Virus record (IMG/VR): IMGVR_UViG_3300027763_000010
Span: 1 to 38,568 of that record
DNA from: a virus
Length of the DNA: 38,568 nt
Reading direction: 5' to 3' (one strand)
Notes under the pieces: model-generated
Databases searched by the model: none
What the model saw: the letters and a program-made list of their open reading frames with translations, nothing else
What the model was told of the DNA's origin: nothing
Position numbers and translations under genes: made by a program
Part shown: one piece after another, positions 13,756 through 20,324 of the stretch
Layout: each line of letters starts with the position of its first letter
Numbering within the stretch: position 1 is the first letter of the stretch

Positions 13756-14525
13756 TATGCCGCCCTCCCTACTCTGAACCCGTGCAGATTAATCACGATA
13801 TCTTTTTTACTATTGCTGCTATTGCCGGCGCATAGCCCGCACTTGTCGCAAGATGTGCGCGCCCCGTTTTCTTTAGCTGCAGGGCAACCAATTTCATTTG
13901 AGGCTTTAACGTCTTTAGATTTTTTGGCTCTAAATGTGCGCCATCCGCAAGCGCTTGCTAGCAAATGGTCGCTCTCGCTCTCACAGCTAGCCATACATAG
14001 CAGCGCGAAAGCCTGGAAACGCGGGTCTCGCCATTGGTGGCTATAGCCTGTGATTTTTTTAGCTTTTAACGTCGCGGCGCGCCAAATCTGGAACGGTACA
14101 GCAGCAGGGTCGCCATAGGTGCCAAGGCGAAAAGCGCTCCCGTCGAATAGCGCGGGCAATAGCGCGGGATCATAATCCACGCCAGGGCGAGCATAGCGCT
14201 TGCGCTCATAAGCGCCATAAACACTATAAACGCTCTTTGCTACGTCAACGTAGCATTTACCGCCTTTGAATGGTCGCTGGGGGCAATCGCCGCATATGCT
14301 AGCGTCGCGACCGTCTTTTAATGCAGCTATCGGATTGACATCGGCGCGAATAATAAAAGTCTGAACCATTGCGCCGGTCTTAGCATTGGCGCTAGCCACG
14401 CCTATGCGGTTTGCAATAGCCACGATAGGTGCGCCATCGATAGCGCTTGGCCCTTCATATAATATAATGCCGGTAAATTGATTGCGCTTTAACGCAAGGC
14501 GCAAGGCGTTTAAATCTTGTATCAT
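13755..14525 (-). CDS. Cys-rich conserved phage protein (DUF7227-like), possible metal or Fe-S binding
   Basis: The 256-residue protein contains ten cysteines. Cys78 and Cys81 with Cys91 form ICGDCPQRP...GKCYV. Cys177, Cys181 and Cys193 come next, then Cys214 and the tight cluster SCDKCGLC (226, 229, 232), spaced C-x2-C-x2-C. The middle has FRLGTYGDPAAVPFQIW and ITGYSHQW, which I associate with a widespread phage family (DUF7227-like, sometimes beside Gp88-type proteins). A metal or iron-sulfur cluster is likely; catalytic function is unknown. It is the first gene after promoter-like repeat copy 1, with GAAGGGAAAG before the ATG, so it is probably among the first proteins made. Confidence 0.8.
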   Translation of the reverse strand: MIQDLNALRLALKRNQFTGIILYEGPSAIDGAPIVAIANRIGVASANAKTGAMVQTFIIRADVNPIAALKDGRDASICGDCPQRPFKGGKCYVDVAKSVYSVYGAYERKRYARPGVDYDPALLPALFDGSAFRLGTYGDPAAVPFQIWRAATLKAKKITGYSHQWRDPRFQAFALLCMASCESESDHLLASACGWRTFRAKKSKDVKASNEIGCPAAKENGARTSCDKCGLCAGNSSNSKKDIVINLHGFRVGRAA

Positions 14526-14561
14526 TTTACTTTCCCTTCATTAGGACAAATAGACAGTAGG

Positions 14562-14591
14562 ACACTAACACAGTTTTTTTGTTAGTCAATA
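14562..14591 (-). promoter_or_regulatory. Promoter-like repeat, copy 1 (upstream of the Cys-rich gene operon)
   Basis: On the minus strand TTGACT (14589-14584) and TAGTGT (14567-14562) stand 16 bases apart and resemble sigma-70 -35 and -10 boxes. The 26 bases 14566-14591 are an exact copy of 15138-15163. The start codon of the 13755-14525 gene lies about 37 bases further on. The -35 element includes the stop codon of the gene 14582-14725. Confidence 0.75.
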
Positions 14592-14725
14592 GGCTCTATT
14601 ACCAGTGTGCTTCCGCGGTGCAGGTTCGCATAGCGTATGCCGATCTCGATGGCTTCCTCGCGTGTGGCGCATATGCCGCTTTCGACTAGCGCGTGATATT
14701 TATTTAATACTTGGAATGTATACAT
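14582..14725 (-). CDS. Small protein (47 aa), unknown function
   Basis: This frame starts at ATG 14725, three bases beyond the stop of the gene 14729-14956. The product is MYTFQVLNKYHALVESGICA followed by TREEAIEIGIRYANLHRGST and ends in VIEPID. It has the look of a tiny beta-alpha domain in which a helix (REEAIEIGIRYA) packs on two strands; phages carry many such proteins without known function. Its last codons coincide with the -35 element of the downstream promoter repeat. Confidence 0.72.
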   Translation of the reverse strand: MYTFQVLNKYHALVESGICATREEAIEIGIRYANLHRGSTLVIEPID

Positions 14726-14728
14726 GGC

Positions 14729-14956
14729 TTAGTTTCCTAGTTTAACGAGGCCAAAGCAATCGTCATTCAGGCTATGGTAAAGATCAGCATTTTTGAGCGC
14801 CGATAGATAACCCGCGAAAGCCCGCGCGCTCATCTCATCGGGGCGCGCGTTATCGAGATATACTAGGCCCCAACGTGTTCCGTCAGGGCGCTCTTCCTCT
14901 CGCTCTGCACATGCGCGCAAGGTAACAAGTAGAAGCTTTGCAGTGGTTGATAACAT
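14729..14956 (-). CDS. Small protein (75 aa), possible winged-helix-like domain
   Basis: With the start at 14956, eight bases after an AGGAG site, the product is MLSTTAKLLLVTLRACAERE, then GTRWGLVYLDNARP and MSARAFAGYLSALKNADLYH. The helix, turn, helix and short wing-like strands resemble small DNA-binding domains, but the match is loose. A GC-rich hairpin precedes the ribosome site. The stop is followed three bases later by the next ATG. Confidence 0.72.
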   Translation of the reverse strand: MLSTTAKLLLVTLRACAEREEERPDGTRWGLVYLDNARPDEMSARAFAGYLSALKNADLYHSLNDDCFGLVKLGN

Positions 14957-14978
14957 TATCTTGTCTCCTAAGATGAGA

Positions 14979-14996
14979 GGGGCGCGCAAGCGCCCC
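14979..14996 (-). terminator. GC-rich hairpin between the first two leftward early genes
   Basis: GGGGCGC (14979-14985) pairs perfectly with GCGCCCC (14990-14996) around a GCAA/TTGC loop. Read leftward it is followed by TCTCATCTTAGGAGA and then the ATG at 14956, almost the same leader as at 5252-5305 on the plus strand. It may partly terminate or attenuate transcription from promoter repeat copy 2. Confidence 0.7.
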
Positions 14997-15004
14997 GTTT
15001 TGCG

Positions 15005-15103
15005 TCAAGGCCAAAGAACGATTGACCAGTATAAGAATAATCCTTCGTTCTGATTCTTGATTTTATCCGCGACGTAATAGCGCCAGTTGCTTTCGTGATA
15101 CAT
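15005..15103 (-). CDS. Tiny protein (32 aa), first gene after promoter repeat copy 2
   Basis: The product from ATG 15103 is MYHESNWRYYVADKIKNQNE and ends in GLFLYWSIVLWP, with a hydrophobic aromatic C-terminus. AAGGG stands 7 bases upstream, and another ATG two codons earlier (15109) is too close to that site. It lies directly below a promoter-like repeat and directly above a hairpin, as a short leader gene would. It may be a real mini-protein or a leader peptide; no family is recognised. Confidence 0.5.
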   Translation of the reverse strand: MYHESNWRYYVADKIKNQNEGLFLYWSIVLWP

Positions 15104-15133
15104 GGTCATGCCCTTTTGTGTTTTGATGATTAG

Positions 15134-15163
15134 ACTTTAACACAGTTTTTTTGTTAGTCAATA
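15134..15163 (-). promoter_or_regulatory. Promoter-like repeat, copy 2 (start of the leftward early region)
   Basis: On the minus strand TTGACT (15161-15156) and TAAAGT (15139-15134) stand 16 bases apart. Bases 15138-15163 repeat copy 1 exactly, including the seven-base T/A run of the spacer, while the -10 half differs (TAAAGT against TAGTGT). It directs transcription away from the iteron region into 15103 and beyond. Confidence 0.75.
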
Positions 15164-15196
15164 ACTTTTTTGGCAAAAGCAAATTATTTTTGTTTG

Positions 15197-15534
15197 TTGG
15201 TCTTGTTTGGTCATGTTTTGGTTATTGTTTTGGGGTTGAATGACCCAAACGTAAGCGACTAATATTGCGGGCTAAAGTGGCAAGCTTGGTCTTATTGGTC
15301 TTTTTTATATTAACTAGTTAAAAAAAAAATAATGTATACATATATATGTAGGTGTGTATACAATCCTCCATATTTGGCGCGATTTTTTTCCGATGACCAA
15401 AAGACCAAGATGACCATAAGCCCCCTCTCTGCTACGTCATTCTCTCCCCATGTTTACATTCTCCCTGGTAGACGTGTTGACAATCTCCAGGCGAGCACGA
15501 ATGCGACCTTGAAACACATGACCAAAATGACCAA
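15197..15534. repeat. Inverted array of paired TTGGTC / GACCAA iterons
   Basis: Exact TTGGTC occurs at 15197, 15207, 15286 and 15295 and exact GACCAA at 15395, 15403, 15520 and 15529, with near-copies at 15218 (TTGGTT) and 15412 (GACCAT). They come in pairs 8-10 bases apart, about one helical turn, and all left-arm copies point opposite to all right-arm copies, with the AT-rich core between. Several share the longer forms TTGGTCTT and ATGACCAA. Confidence 0.82.
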
Positions 15535-15623
15535 GACATTTGTCGACAATTGAATGACAACTTAGTTTATGTAAACATGTTGACATTGGTTTACATTCAG
15601 TTCAGTTTACATTTGTCTACATT
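15452..15623. repeat. GTTTACATT motif cluster upstream of the terminase genes
   Basis: Exact GTTTACATT occurs at 15452, 15589 and 15605, the reverse complement ATGTAAAC at 15569, and a one-mismatch form GTCTACATT at 15615. Spacing of the last three is 16 and 10 bases. They are distinct from the GACCAA motifs and may be operators for a regulator of late transcription or a second iteron class. Confidence 0.65.
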
Positions 15624-15727
15624 GACTGATTGTATACGGGGGGTCTGGGCCTTGGGGAAGGCGGGAAATCGTGGGCAGGGATTACTCAAACTTTTTTTTA
15701 TTTTAAAAATGTGCTAATAAAGATTCT

Positions 15728-16252
15728 ATGTTTGAAAGTTTGCCATACGAGCCTCGTAAAATAGAGGCCACAGAGAAGAATCTCGAACTGATCTACGAGG
15801 CCGCGCGTAAAGGACTCAAGGGCGACGCGCTCGCGTTAGCTGCCGGCATGCTGCCGGTTGAGTATCGCCGGCTGGTGCAGTTCGATCCTATTGCTGAGTA
15901 TGCGGAGATCAAAGGCCGCGCAGACGGCGAGATGGAGATGACCGGCGTCTTACGCACAGCCGCGTTAAACGGCGACACTAAAGCAGCGCTCGACATATTG
16001 AAGCATGTGCATAAGTGGACTGCGCCGCAGTCGATGCAGATCCAAGTCGAGCAACGCATATCTATCTTAGCGGCGCTTGAAGAAGCGCAGACCAGAGTTA
16101 TTGAAGGGCAGGTATTGGATGCAAGTGCCGATTTACTCAGCGGAAGAAGAACAGAAGCTGATGGCAACGCTCTGGAGTCCGACGCTCAAGAACGACCCGC
16201 TCGCGTTCGTGCGACTGGCCTTCCCGTGGAAGAAGCCTGGGACACCGCTTGA
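15728..16252 (+). CDS. terS: Terminase small subunit (probable)
   Basis: The 174-residue product precedes and overlaps TerL. Its N-terminal part (LELIYEAARKGLKGDALALA followed by AGMLPVEYRRLVQFDP) forms a helix-turn-helix as in small terminase subunits that recognise the packaging site. A helical middle (ALNGDTKAALDILKHVHKWT) and a variable, charged C-terminus follow; the last 45 residues are encoded in the stretch shared with TerL in another frame. No strong ribosome site is visible before ATG 15728, where the leader is AT-rich. The call rests on the HTH, size and position. Confidence 0.82.
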   Translation: MFESLPYEPRKIEATEKNLELIYEAARKGLKGDALALAAGMLPVEYRRLVQFDPIAEYAEIKGRADGEMEMTGVLRTAALNGDTKAALDILKHVHKWTAPQSMQIQVEQRISILAALEEAQTRVIEGQVLDASADLLSGRRTEADGNALESDAQERPARVRATGLPVEEAWDTA

Positions 16253-17645
16253 ACACTTCGAAGGCCCGCGCCAATGGCAGCGCGAGGTTCTGATCGAGCT
16301 GCGCGAGCACATCAAAGCGAACAACGGCAAGATAGACTTCGAGACATTGCGGCTTGCAGTCAGTTCAGGGCGCGGAATTGGTAAGTCCGCCCTCGTAAGC
16401 TGGCTAACAATCTGGATGCTGACGACACGAATAGGTTCTACCACAATAGTTTCAGCCAACTCAGAAGCGCAGCTCCGCAGCGTCACTTGGGCTGAGATTA
16501 CCAAGTGGTTGAGTATGTCGATACACAGTCACTGGTTCGAGGTGTCCGCGACGCGGGTGCTACCGGCGAAGTGGATAGCGGAGTTGGTCGAACGAGATCT
16601 GAAAATGGGAACGCGCTATTGGAGCGTAGAAGGGCGGTTGTGGAGTGCAGAAAATCCAGACTCTTACGCTGGCGTGCATAACTTCGCGGGTGTCATGTTG
16701 GTATTCGATGAGGCGAGCGGAATTGATGATAGTATCTGGTCAGTTGCAGCGGGCTTTTTTACGGAAAATACCCCTAATCGCTTTTGGTTGTGCTTCAGCA
16801 ACCCCCGTCGTAACTCTGGTTACTTTTATGAGTGTTTTAACTCCAAGCGAGACTTTTGGCGAAATAAAATTGTCGATGCCAGATCTGTCGAAGGCACGGA
16901 TAAAGCCGTCTACCAACAGATCATTGACGAGTATGGCCCCGACTCCAGCGCCGCGCACGTCGAGGTCTACGGTCAGTTCCCCAACGCGAGCGACGACCAG
17001 TTCATCGGAAACGCGCTGGTTGACGAGGCAATGGAACGTCCCGCTATATCCGACCAGTCCGCGCCCATCGTGGTCGGAGTGGATCCAGCACGCTTTGGTG
17101 CCGACGCTACCGTAATAGCGATACGGCAGGGCCGCGACATCATCGGGATCAAACGCTACAGAGGCGACGACACGATGGAAGTTGTTGGACGAGTGATAGA
17201 TACAATAGAGGAATACAAACCAGCCTTGGTCGTGATCGACGAGGGCGGACTCGGCGCAGGCGTGGTGGATCGGCTGAAGGAACAACGCTACAAGGTGCGC
17301 GGCGTAAACTTCGGCAATAAGAGCACGAAGCCCATGATGTATGGAAACAAGCGCGCTGAGATGTGGGGCGCGATGAAAGACTGGCTGAAAGACGCAAGCA
17401 TACCGAAAGACAGGTATCTGAAGTCAGACCTCATCGGGCCTATGATGAAGCCGGACTCGAAGGGGACGATATTCTTAGAGTCCAAGAAAGACATGAAGTC
17501 GAGAGGTCTAGCCTCACCTGACGCAGCGGACGCTATCGCGGTGACGTTCGCATTTCCTGTCGCCAGACGCGAGCAACGAGTAGACAACCAGCGCCGCGTC
17601 AGCTATGGTCAAGGCTCCGCATCGTCTGGTTGGATGGCAAGTTAA
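16119..17645 (+). CDS. terL: Terminase large subunit (packaging ATPase and nuclease)
   Basis: The 508-residue protein (from ATG 16119, preceded by AAGGGCAGG) powers DNA packaging. The ATPase domain has Walker A SSGRGIGKSAL with Lys89-Ser90 and Walker B VMLVFDEAS with Asp197-Glu198, followed by SNPRRNSG as the coupling motif. The nuclease domain has VGVDPARFGAD (Asp322), VVIDEGGLGAG (Asp374) and SPDAADAIAV (Asp468, Asp471), an RNase H-like metal site. The type resembles P22/Sf6-like headful enzymes, which fits a circularly permuted genome. A TTG start at 16077 would add 14 residues. The gene overlaps TerS by 134 bases and its stop overlaps the next ATG. Confidence 0.96.
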   Translation: MQVPIYSAEEEQKLMATLWSPTLKNDPLAFVRLAFPWKKPGTPLEHFEGPRQWQREVLIELREHIKANNGKIDFETLRLAVSSGRGIGKSALVSWLTIWMLTTRIGSTTIVSANSEAQLRSVTWAEITKWLSMSIHSHWFEVSATRVLPAKWIAELVERDLKMGTRYWSVEGRLWSAENPDSYAGVHNFAGVMLVFDEASGIDDSIWSVAAGFFTENTPNRFWLCFSNPRRNSGYFYECFNSKRDFWRNKIVDARSVEGTDKAVYQQIIDEYGPDSSAAHVEVYGQFPNASDDQFIGNALVDEAMERPAISDQSAPIVVGVDPARFGADATVIAIRQGRDIIGIKRYRGDDTMEVVGRVIDTIEEYKPALVVIDEGGLGAGVVDRLKEQRYKVRGVNFGNKSTKPMMYGNKRAEMWGAMKDWLKDASIPKDRYLKSDLIGPMMKPDSKGTIFLESKKDMKSRGLASPDAADAIAVTFAFPVARREQRVDNQRRVSYGQGSASSGWMAS

Positions 17646-17896
17646 TGGTATCGTTATCGGTAGGCCGTGGCGAGAAACTGTCCACGAAAGCGGGCGCTGG
17701 TCTGACGGCTAAAGGTCGTGCTAAGTATAATGCTGCTACGGGCAGCAAGTTGAAGGCTCCGGCACCTAATCCTAAAACCAAAGCAGACGAAGGCCGTAAG
17801 AAGTCATTTTGCGCGCGTATGGGCGGCGTAGTCGCTAAATCAAAGAACGCTGACCGCGCTAAAGCTAGTATGAAGAGGTGGAACTGTGGCAAGTAA
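17645..17896 (+). CDS. DUF6321-like small basic protein
   Basis: The 83-residue product (ATG 17645, one base shared with the TerL stop) contains GLTAKGRAKYNAATGSKLKA followed by a Lys/Arg-rich RKKSFCARMGGVVAKSKNAD. This matches the DUF6321 pattern (GLTxKGRxKYNxxTGSxLKxP...SFCxRMxG) seen between terminase and portal genes in aquatic phages. Its high positive charge suggests binding to nucleic acid, perhaps in packaging or inside the head. Function is not established. Confidence 0.85.
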   Translation: MVSLSVGRGEKLSTKAGAGLTAKGRAKYNAATGSKLKAPAPNPKTKADEGRKKSFCARMGGVVAKSKNADRAKASMKRWNCGK

Positions 17897-18041
17897 GCCT
17901 GGGCTATACGCCAACATTCACGCAAAGAAAGCACGCATCGCAGCCGGATCGGGCGAGAAGATGCGTAAGGTTGGGGCCAAAGGTGCGCCAACAGCTAAAG
18001 CGTTTGTTAGATCCGCGAAGACAGCTAAAGGAAAACGCTGA
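17886..18041 (+). CDS. Small Lys/Ala-rich phage protein (51 aa)
   Basis: This gene starts at GTG 17886 within the end of the DUF6321-like gene and stops at 18039-18041, overlapping the next ATG by one base. The product begins MASKPGLYANIHAKKARIAA and continues GSGEKMRKVGAKGAPTAKAF, a pattern I recognise from many environmental phage genomes as a conserved small protein of unknown function. It is strongly basic and likely disordered. Chaining with both neighbours supports it. Confidence 0.78.
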   Translation: MASKPGLYANIHAKKARIAAGSGEKMRKVGAKGAPTAKAFVRSAKTAKGKR

Positions 18042-18208
18042 TGCCGTTAGTTAAGTCTAAGTCAGAGAAAGCCTTTCGTAAAAATGTAGAAGCTGAAATG
18101 AAGGCTGGGCACCCTAAGAAACAAAGCGTGGCGATTGCCTACTCTGTTAAGCGTGCAGCGAGCAAGAAAGGCGGCATGAGCAAAGGTAAATCAAGTGGCT
18201 GCAAGTGA
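18041..18208 (+). CDS. DUF6496-like small basic protein (55 aa)
   Basis: The product begins MPLVKSKSEKAFRKNVEAEM and continues KAGHPKKQSVAIAYSVKRAA, ending in a Gly/Ser/Lys tail. The KAFxKNVxxEMKAGxPxKQxVAIAYSxKR pattern is that of DUF6496, a short family next to portal genes. It starts in the stop of the upstream gene and its 3' end overlaps the portal start by 14 bases, so three small basic proteins and the portal are translated in a chain. Confidence 0.83.
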   Translation: MPLVKSKSEKAFRKNVEAEMKAGHPKKQSVAIAYSVKRAASKKGGMSKGKSSGCK

Positions 18209-20324
18209 TGTAGTAGGCGCAGGCGAAGTATCTGACAACCCAGACGGCGACCGTCTGGCAACGATGCGTCACCGCTTTACGGTGGCGAGCGCAGCCTATT
18301 CAGATAGTAGAGAAGATGAGCTGGACGACTTGCGTTTTATGGCAGGGTCGCCAGATAATGCTTGGCAATGGCCCGCTGACGTGTTGGCGACCAGAGGCGC
18401 GGTGCAGGGTCAGACGATCAACGCGCGTCCCTGCCTGACGATTAACAAGCTGCCACAGCATGTCAGGTTAGTAACCAATGAACAGCGACAAAACAGACCC
18501 TCCGGCAAGGTCATCCCAGCGGACGATAAAGCCGACGTTGCGGTCGCAGAGATCTTTCAAGGTATCGTTAGACACATCGAATACCTATCCGACGCGGACG
18601 TTGCATATGATACCGCGTGCGACAATCAAGTTACCTACGGAGAAGGTTATATCCGAATCCTTACGGAATATTGCCGCGAAGACTCGTTTGACCAAGACCT
18701 GAAGATCGGGCGCGTCCGTAACAGCTTCAGCGTTTATATGGATCCAATGATCCATGACCCATGCGGATCAGACGCTGAATGGTGCTTCATAACCGAAGAC
18801 ATTCCTAAAGAAGAATATGAGCGCCTGTATCCAGACGCGCTGCCTATTAGCGTAATGATGTCACAAGGCGTTGGCGATCAGTCACTTAGCATGTGGATGA
18901 GCCAGGAAACCGTCCGTATTGCTGAGTATTTTTATATCGACCATCAGAAGAAAACGCTGAATCTTTACCCTGACAATATCACAGCGTTTAACGGATCGCC
19001 GCAGGACAAGCAGCTCAAGGCTATGTTCGGCAAGCCGCTGAAGTCCCGCACTAGCGAGCATCGTCAGGTCAAGTGGCTGAAAACGAACGGCTTTGAGGTG
19101 TTAGAGGAACGCGACTGGGCGGGTAATTATATACCGGTCATACGCGTGGTGGGCAACGAGTTTGAGGTAGACGGTCAGCTCTACATCAGCGGGCTAGTGC
19201 GTAACGCTAAAGACGCGCAACGCATGTATAACTATTGGGTCAGCCAGGAAGCAGAGATGCTGGCGCTGGCTCCGAAAGCGCCGTTTATCGGGTATGGAGG
19301 CCAGTTTGAAGGATACGAAACAAACTGGAAAACAGCCAATACGAACAACTGGCCTTACCTCGAAGTCAACCCAGACGTCACCGACGGCGCAGGATCTCCT
19401 CTGCCATTACCTGAACGCGCGCAACCGCCAATGGCGCAAACCGGCCTTATCCAGGCCAAAGTGGGCGCTGGGGAAGATATCAAAGCCACCACGGGTCAAT
19501 ACGACAGTTCAATTGGTGCGACCAGTAACGAGAGGACGGGTCGTGCGATTCTGGCTCGGCAAAACCAAGGCGATACATCCACATATCACTACGTGGACAA
19601 TCTCGCCCGCGCGGTCAGATATACGACAAGACAGCTAGTCGATCTGATCCCTAAGATCTATGATACGGAGCGCGTGGCGCGCATCGTCGGGCTAGACGGC
19701 GAAGTGGATATGGTGAAGATCAATCCAAACCAGCCGGAACCAGTGCGCGTCATCAAAGATCCGATCACAGGTCTGGATATTGAGAAGATCTACAACCCGT
19801 CGATTGGTATATACGACGTGGTTGTAACGACAGGCCCAAGTTACGCGACCAAGCGCCAAGAGGCGATGGAAGCGATGCAGATGATCTTGCAGACCAACCC
19901 GCAGCTCTGGGCTGTGGCGGGCGACCTGTTCATAAAGAACATGGACTGGCCTGGGGCGCAGGAGATGGCGGCTAGGTTCGCTAAGACGCTCGATCCGAAG
20001 GTTCTGGATAATACAGATGAGTCGCCAGAAGCGCAGATGATGCGTATGCAAATGAACGACATGGCGAACCAGATGGAGCAGACTGCGGCGCTCGTTCAGC
20101 AACTGCAACAGTCGTATGATATGCAGAAACTGGCGATTGATGAGCAGAACACGCAGATCAAGGCGTATGATGCGGAGACAAAACGTCTTCAAGCCATGCA
20201 GAGCGGCCTGTCACCTGAACAGATCCAAGACATTGTGATGGGGACTGTCGCGGCGGCAATGGACACAGGTGACATTGTGCCTAGATCGACGCCTATACAA
20301 CCTCAATTACCGGGATTAGAATAA
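18195..20324 (+). CDS. Portal protein, P22 type
   Basis: The 709-residue protein forms the ring through which DNA enters and leaves the head. It starts at GTG 18195, after AAAGG. Diagnostic P22-portal stretches include RHRFTVASAAYSDSREDELD, then RPCLTINKLPQHVRLVTNEQ followed by RQNRPSGKV near residues 75-110, YDTACDNQVTYGEGYIRI at about 145-160, and GATSNERTGRAILARQNQGD at about 445-465. The C-terminal 100 residues (MRMQMNDMANQMEQTAALVQ onward) are a Gln/Met-rich coiled coil, like the barrel of P22 gp1. Length is close to P22 gp1. TerL, small basic proteins and portal are in one run. Confidence 0.94.
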   Translation: MAASDVVGAGEVSDNPDGDRLATMRHRFTVASAAYSDSREDELDDLRFMAGSPDNAWQWPADVLATRGAVQGQTINARPCLTINKLPQHVRLVTNEQRQNRPSGKVIPADDKADVAVAEIFQGIVRHIEYLSDADVAYDTACDNQVTYGEGYIRILTEYCREDSFDQDLKIGRVRNSFSVYMDPMIHDPCGSDAEWCFITEDIPKEEYERLYPDALPISVMMSQGVGDQSLSMWMSQETVRIAEYFYIDHQKKTLNLYPDNITAFNGSPQDKQLKAMFGKPLKSRTSEHRQVKWLKTNGFEVLEERDWAGNYIPVIRVVGNEFEVDGQLYISGLVRNAKDAQRMYNYWVSQEAEMLALAPKAPFIGYGGQFEGYETNWKTANTNNWPYLEVNPDVTDGAGSPLPLPERAQPPMAQTGLIQAKVGAGEDIKATTGQYDSSIGATSNERTGRAILARQNQGDTSTYHYVDNLARAVRYTTRQLVDLIPKIYDTERVARIVGLDGEVDMVKINPNQPEPVRVIKDPITGLDIEKIYNPSIGIYDVVVTTGPSYATKRQEAMEAMQMILQTNPQLWAVAGDLFIKNMDWPGAQEMAARFAKTLDPKVLDNTDESPEAQMMRMQMNDMANQMEQTAALVQQLQQSYDMQKLAIDEQNTQIKAYDAETKRLQAMQSGLSPEQIQDIVMGTVAAAMDTGDIVPRSTPIQPQLPGLE

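Larger units (their letters stand above)
15164..15727. other. Gene-free AT-rich control region, candidate replication origin
   Basis: This is the only stretch over 300 bases without a supported gene. It separates the leftward early operon from the rightward late operon. It holds a left arm of TTGGTC motifs, an AT-rich core at about 15301-15367 with long A and T runs and two GTATAC sites, a right arm of GACCAA motifs, and GTTTACATT motifs nearer the terminase gene. Two TTGACA hexamers (15477 and 15580) lack clear -10 partners. These features fit a replication origin and/or regulator-binding region; promoters for the late genes probably lie here too. Confidence 0.65.

Noticed and set aside
15332-15553. 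73-codon plus-strand frame inside the iteron region
   Set aside because: It spans the AT-rich core and the GACCAA repeats, starts in a TATA-rich run without a ribosome site, and its product has no ordered features.
15190-15620. CRISPR-like array
   Set aside because: The repeats are only 6-9 bases and inverted across a core, without uniform spacers or any cas gene; iterons or operators explain them better.
19692-20192. 166-codon minus-strand frame opposite the portal gene
   Set aside because: It is Arg/Leu/His-rich, as expected for the reverse reading of a Gln/Met/Glu coiled coil, and has no ribosome site or family signal.
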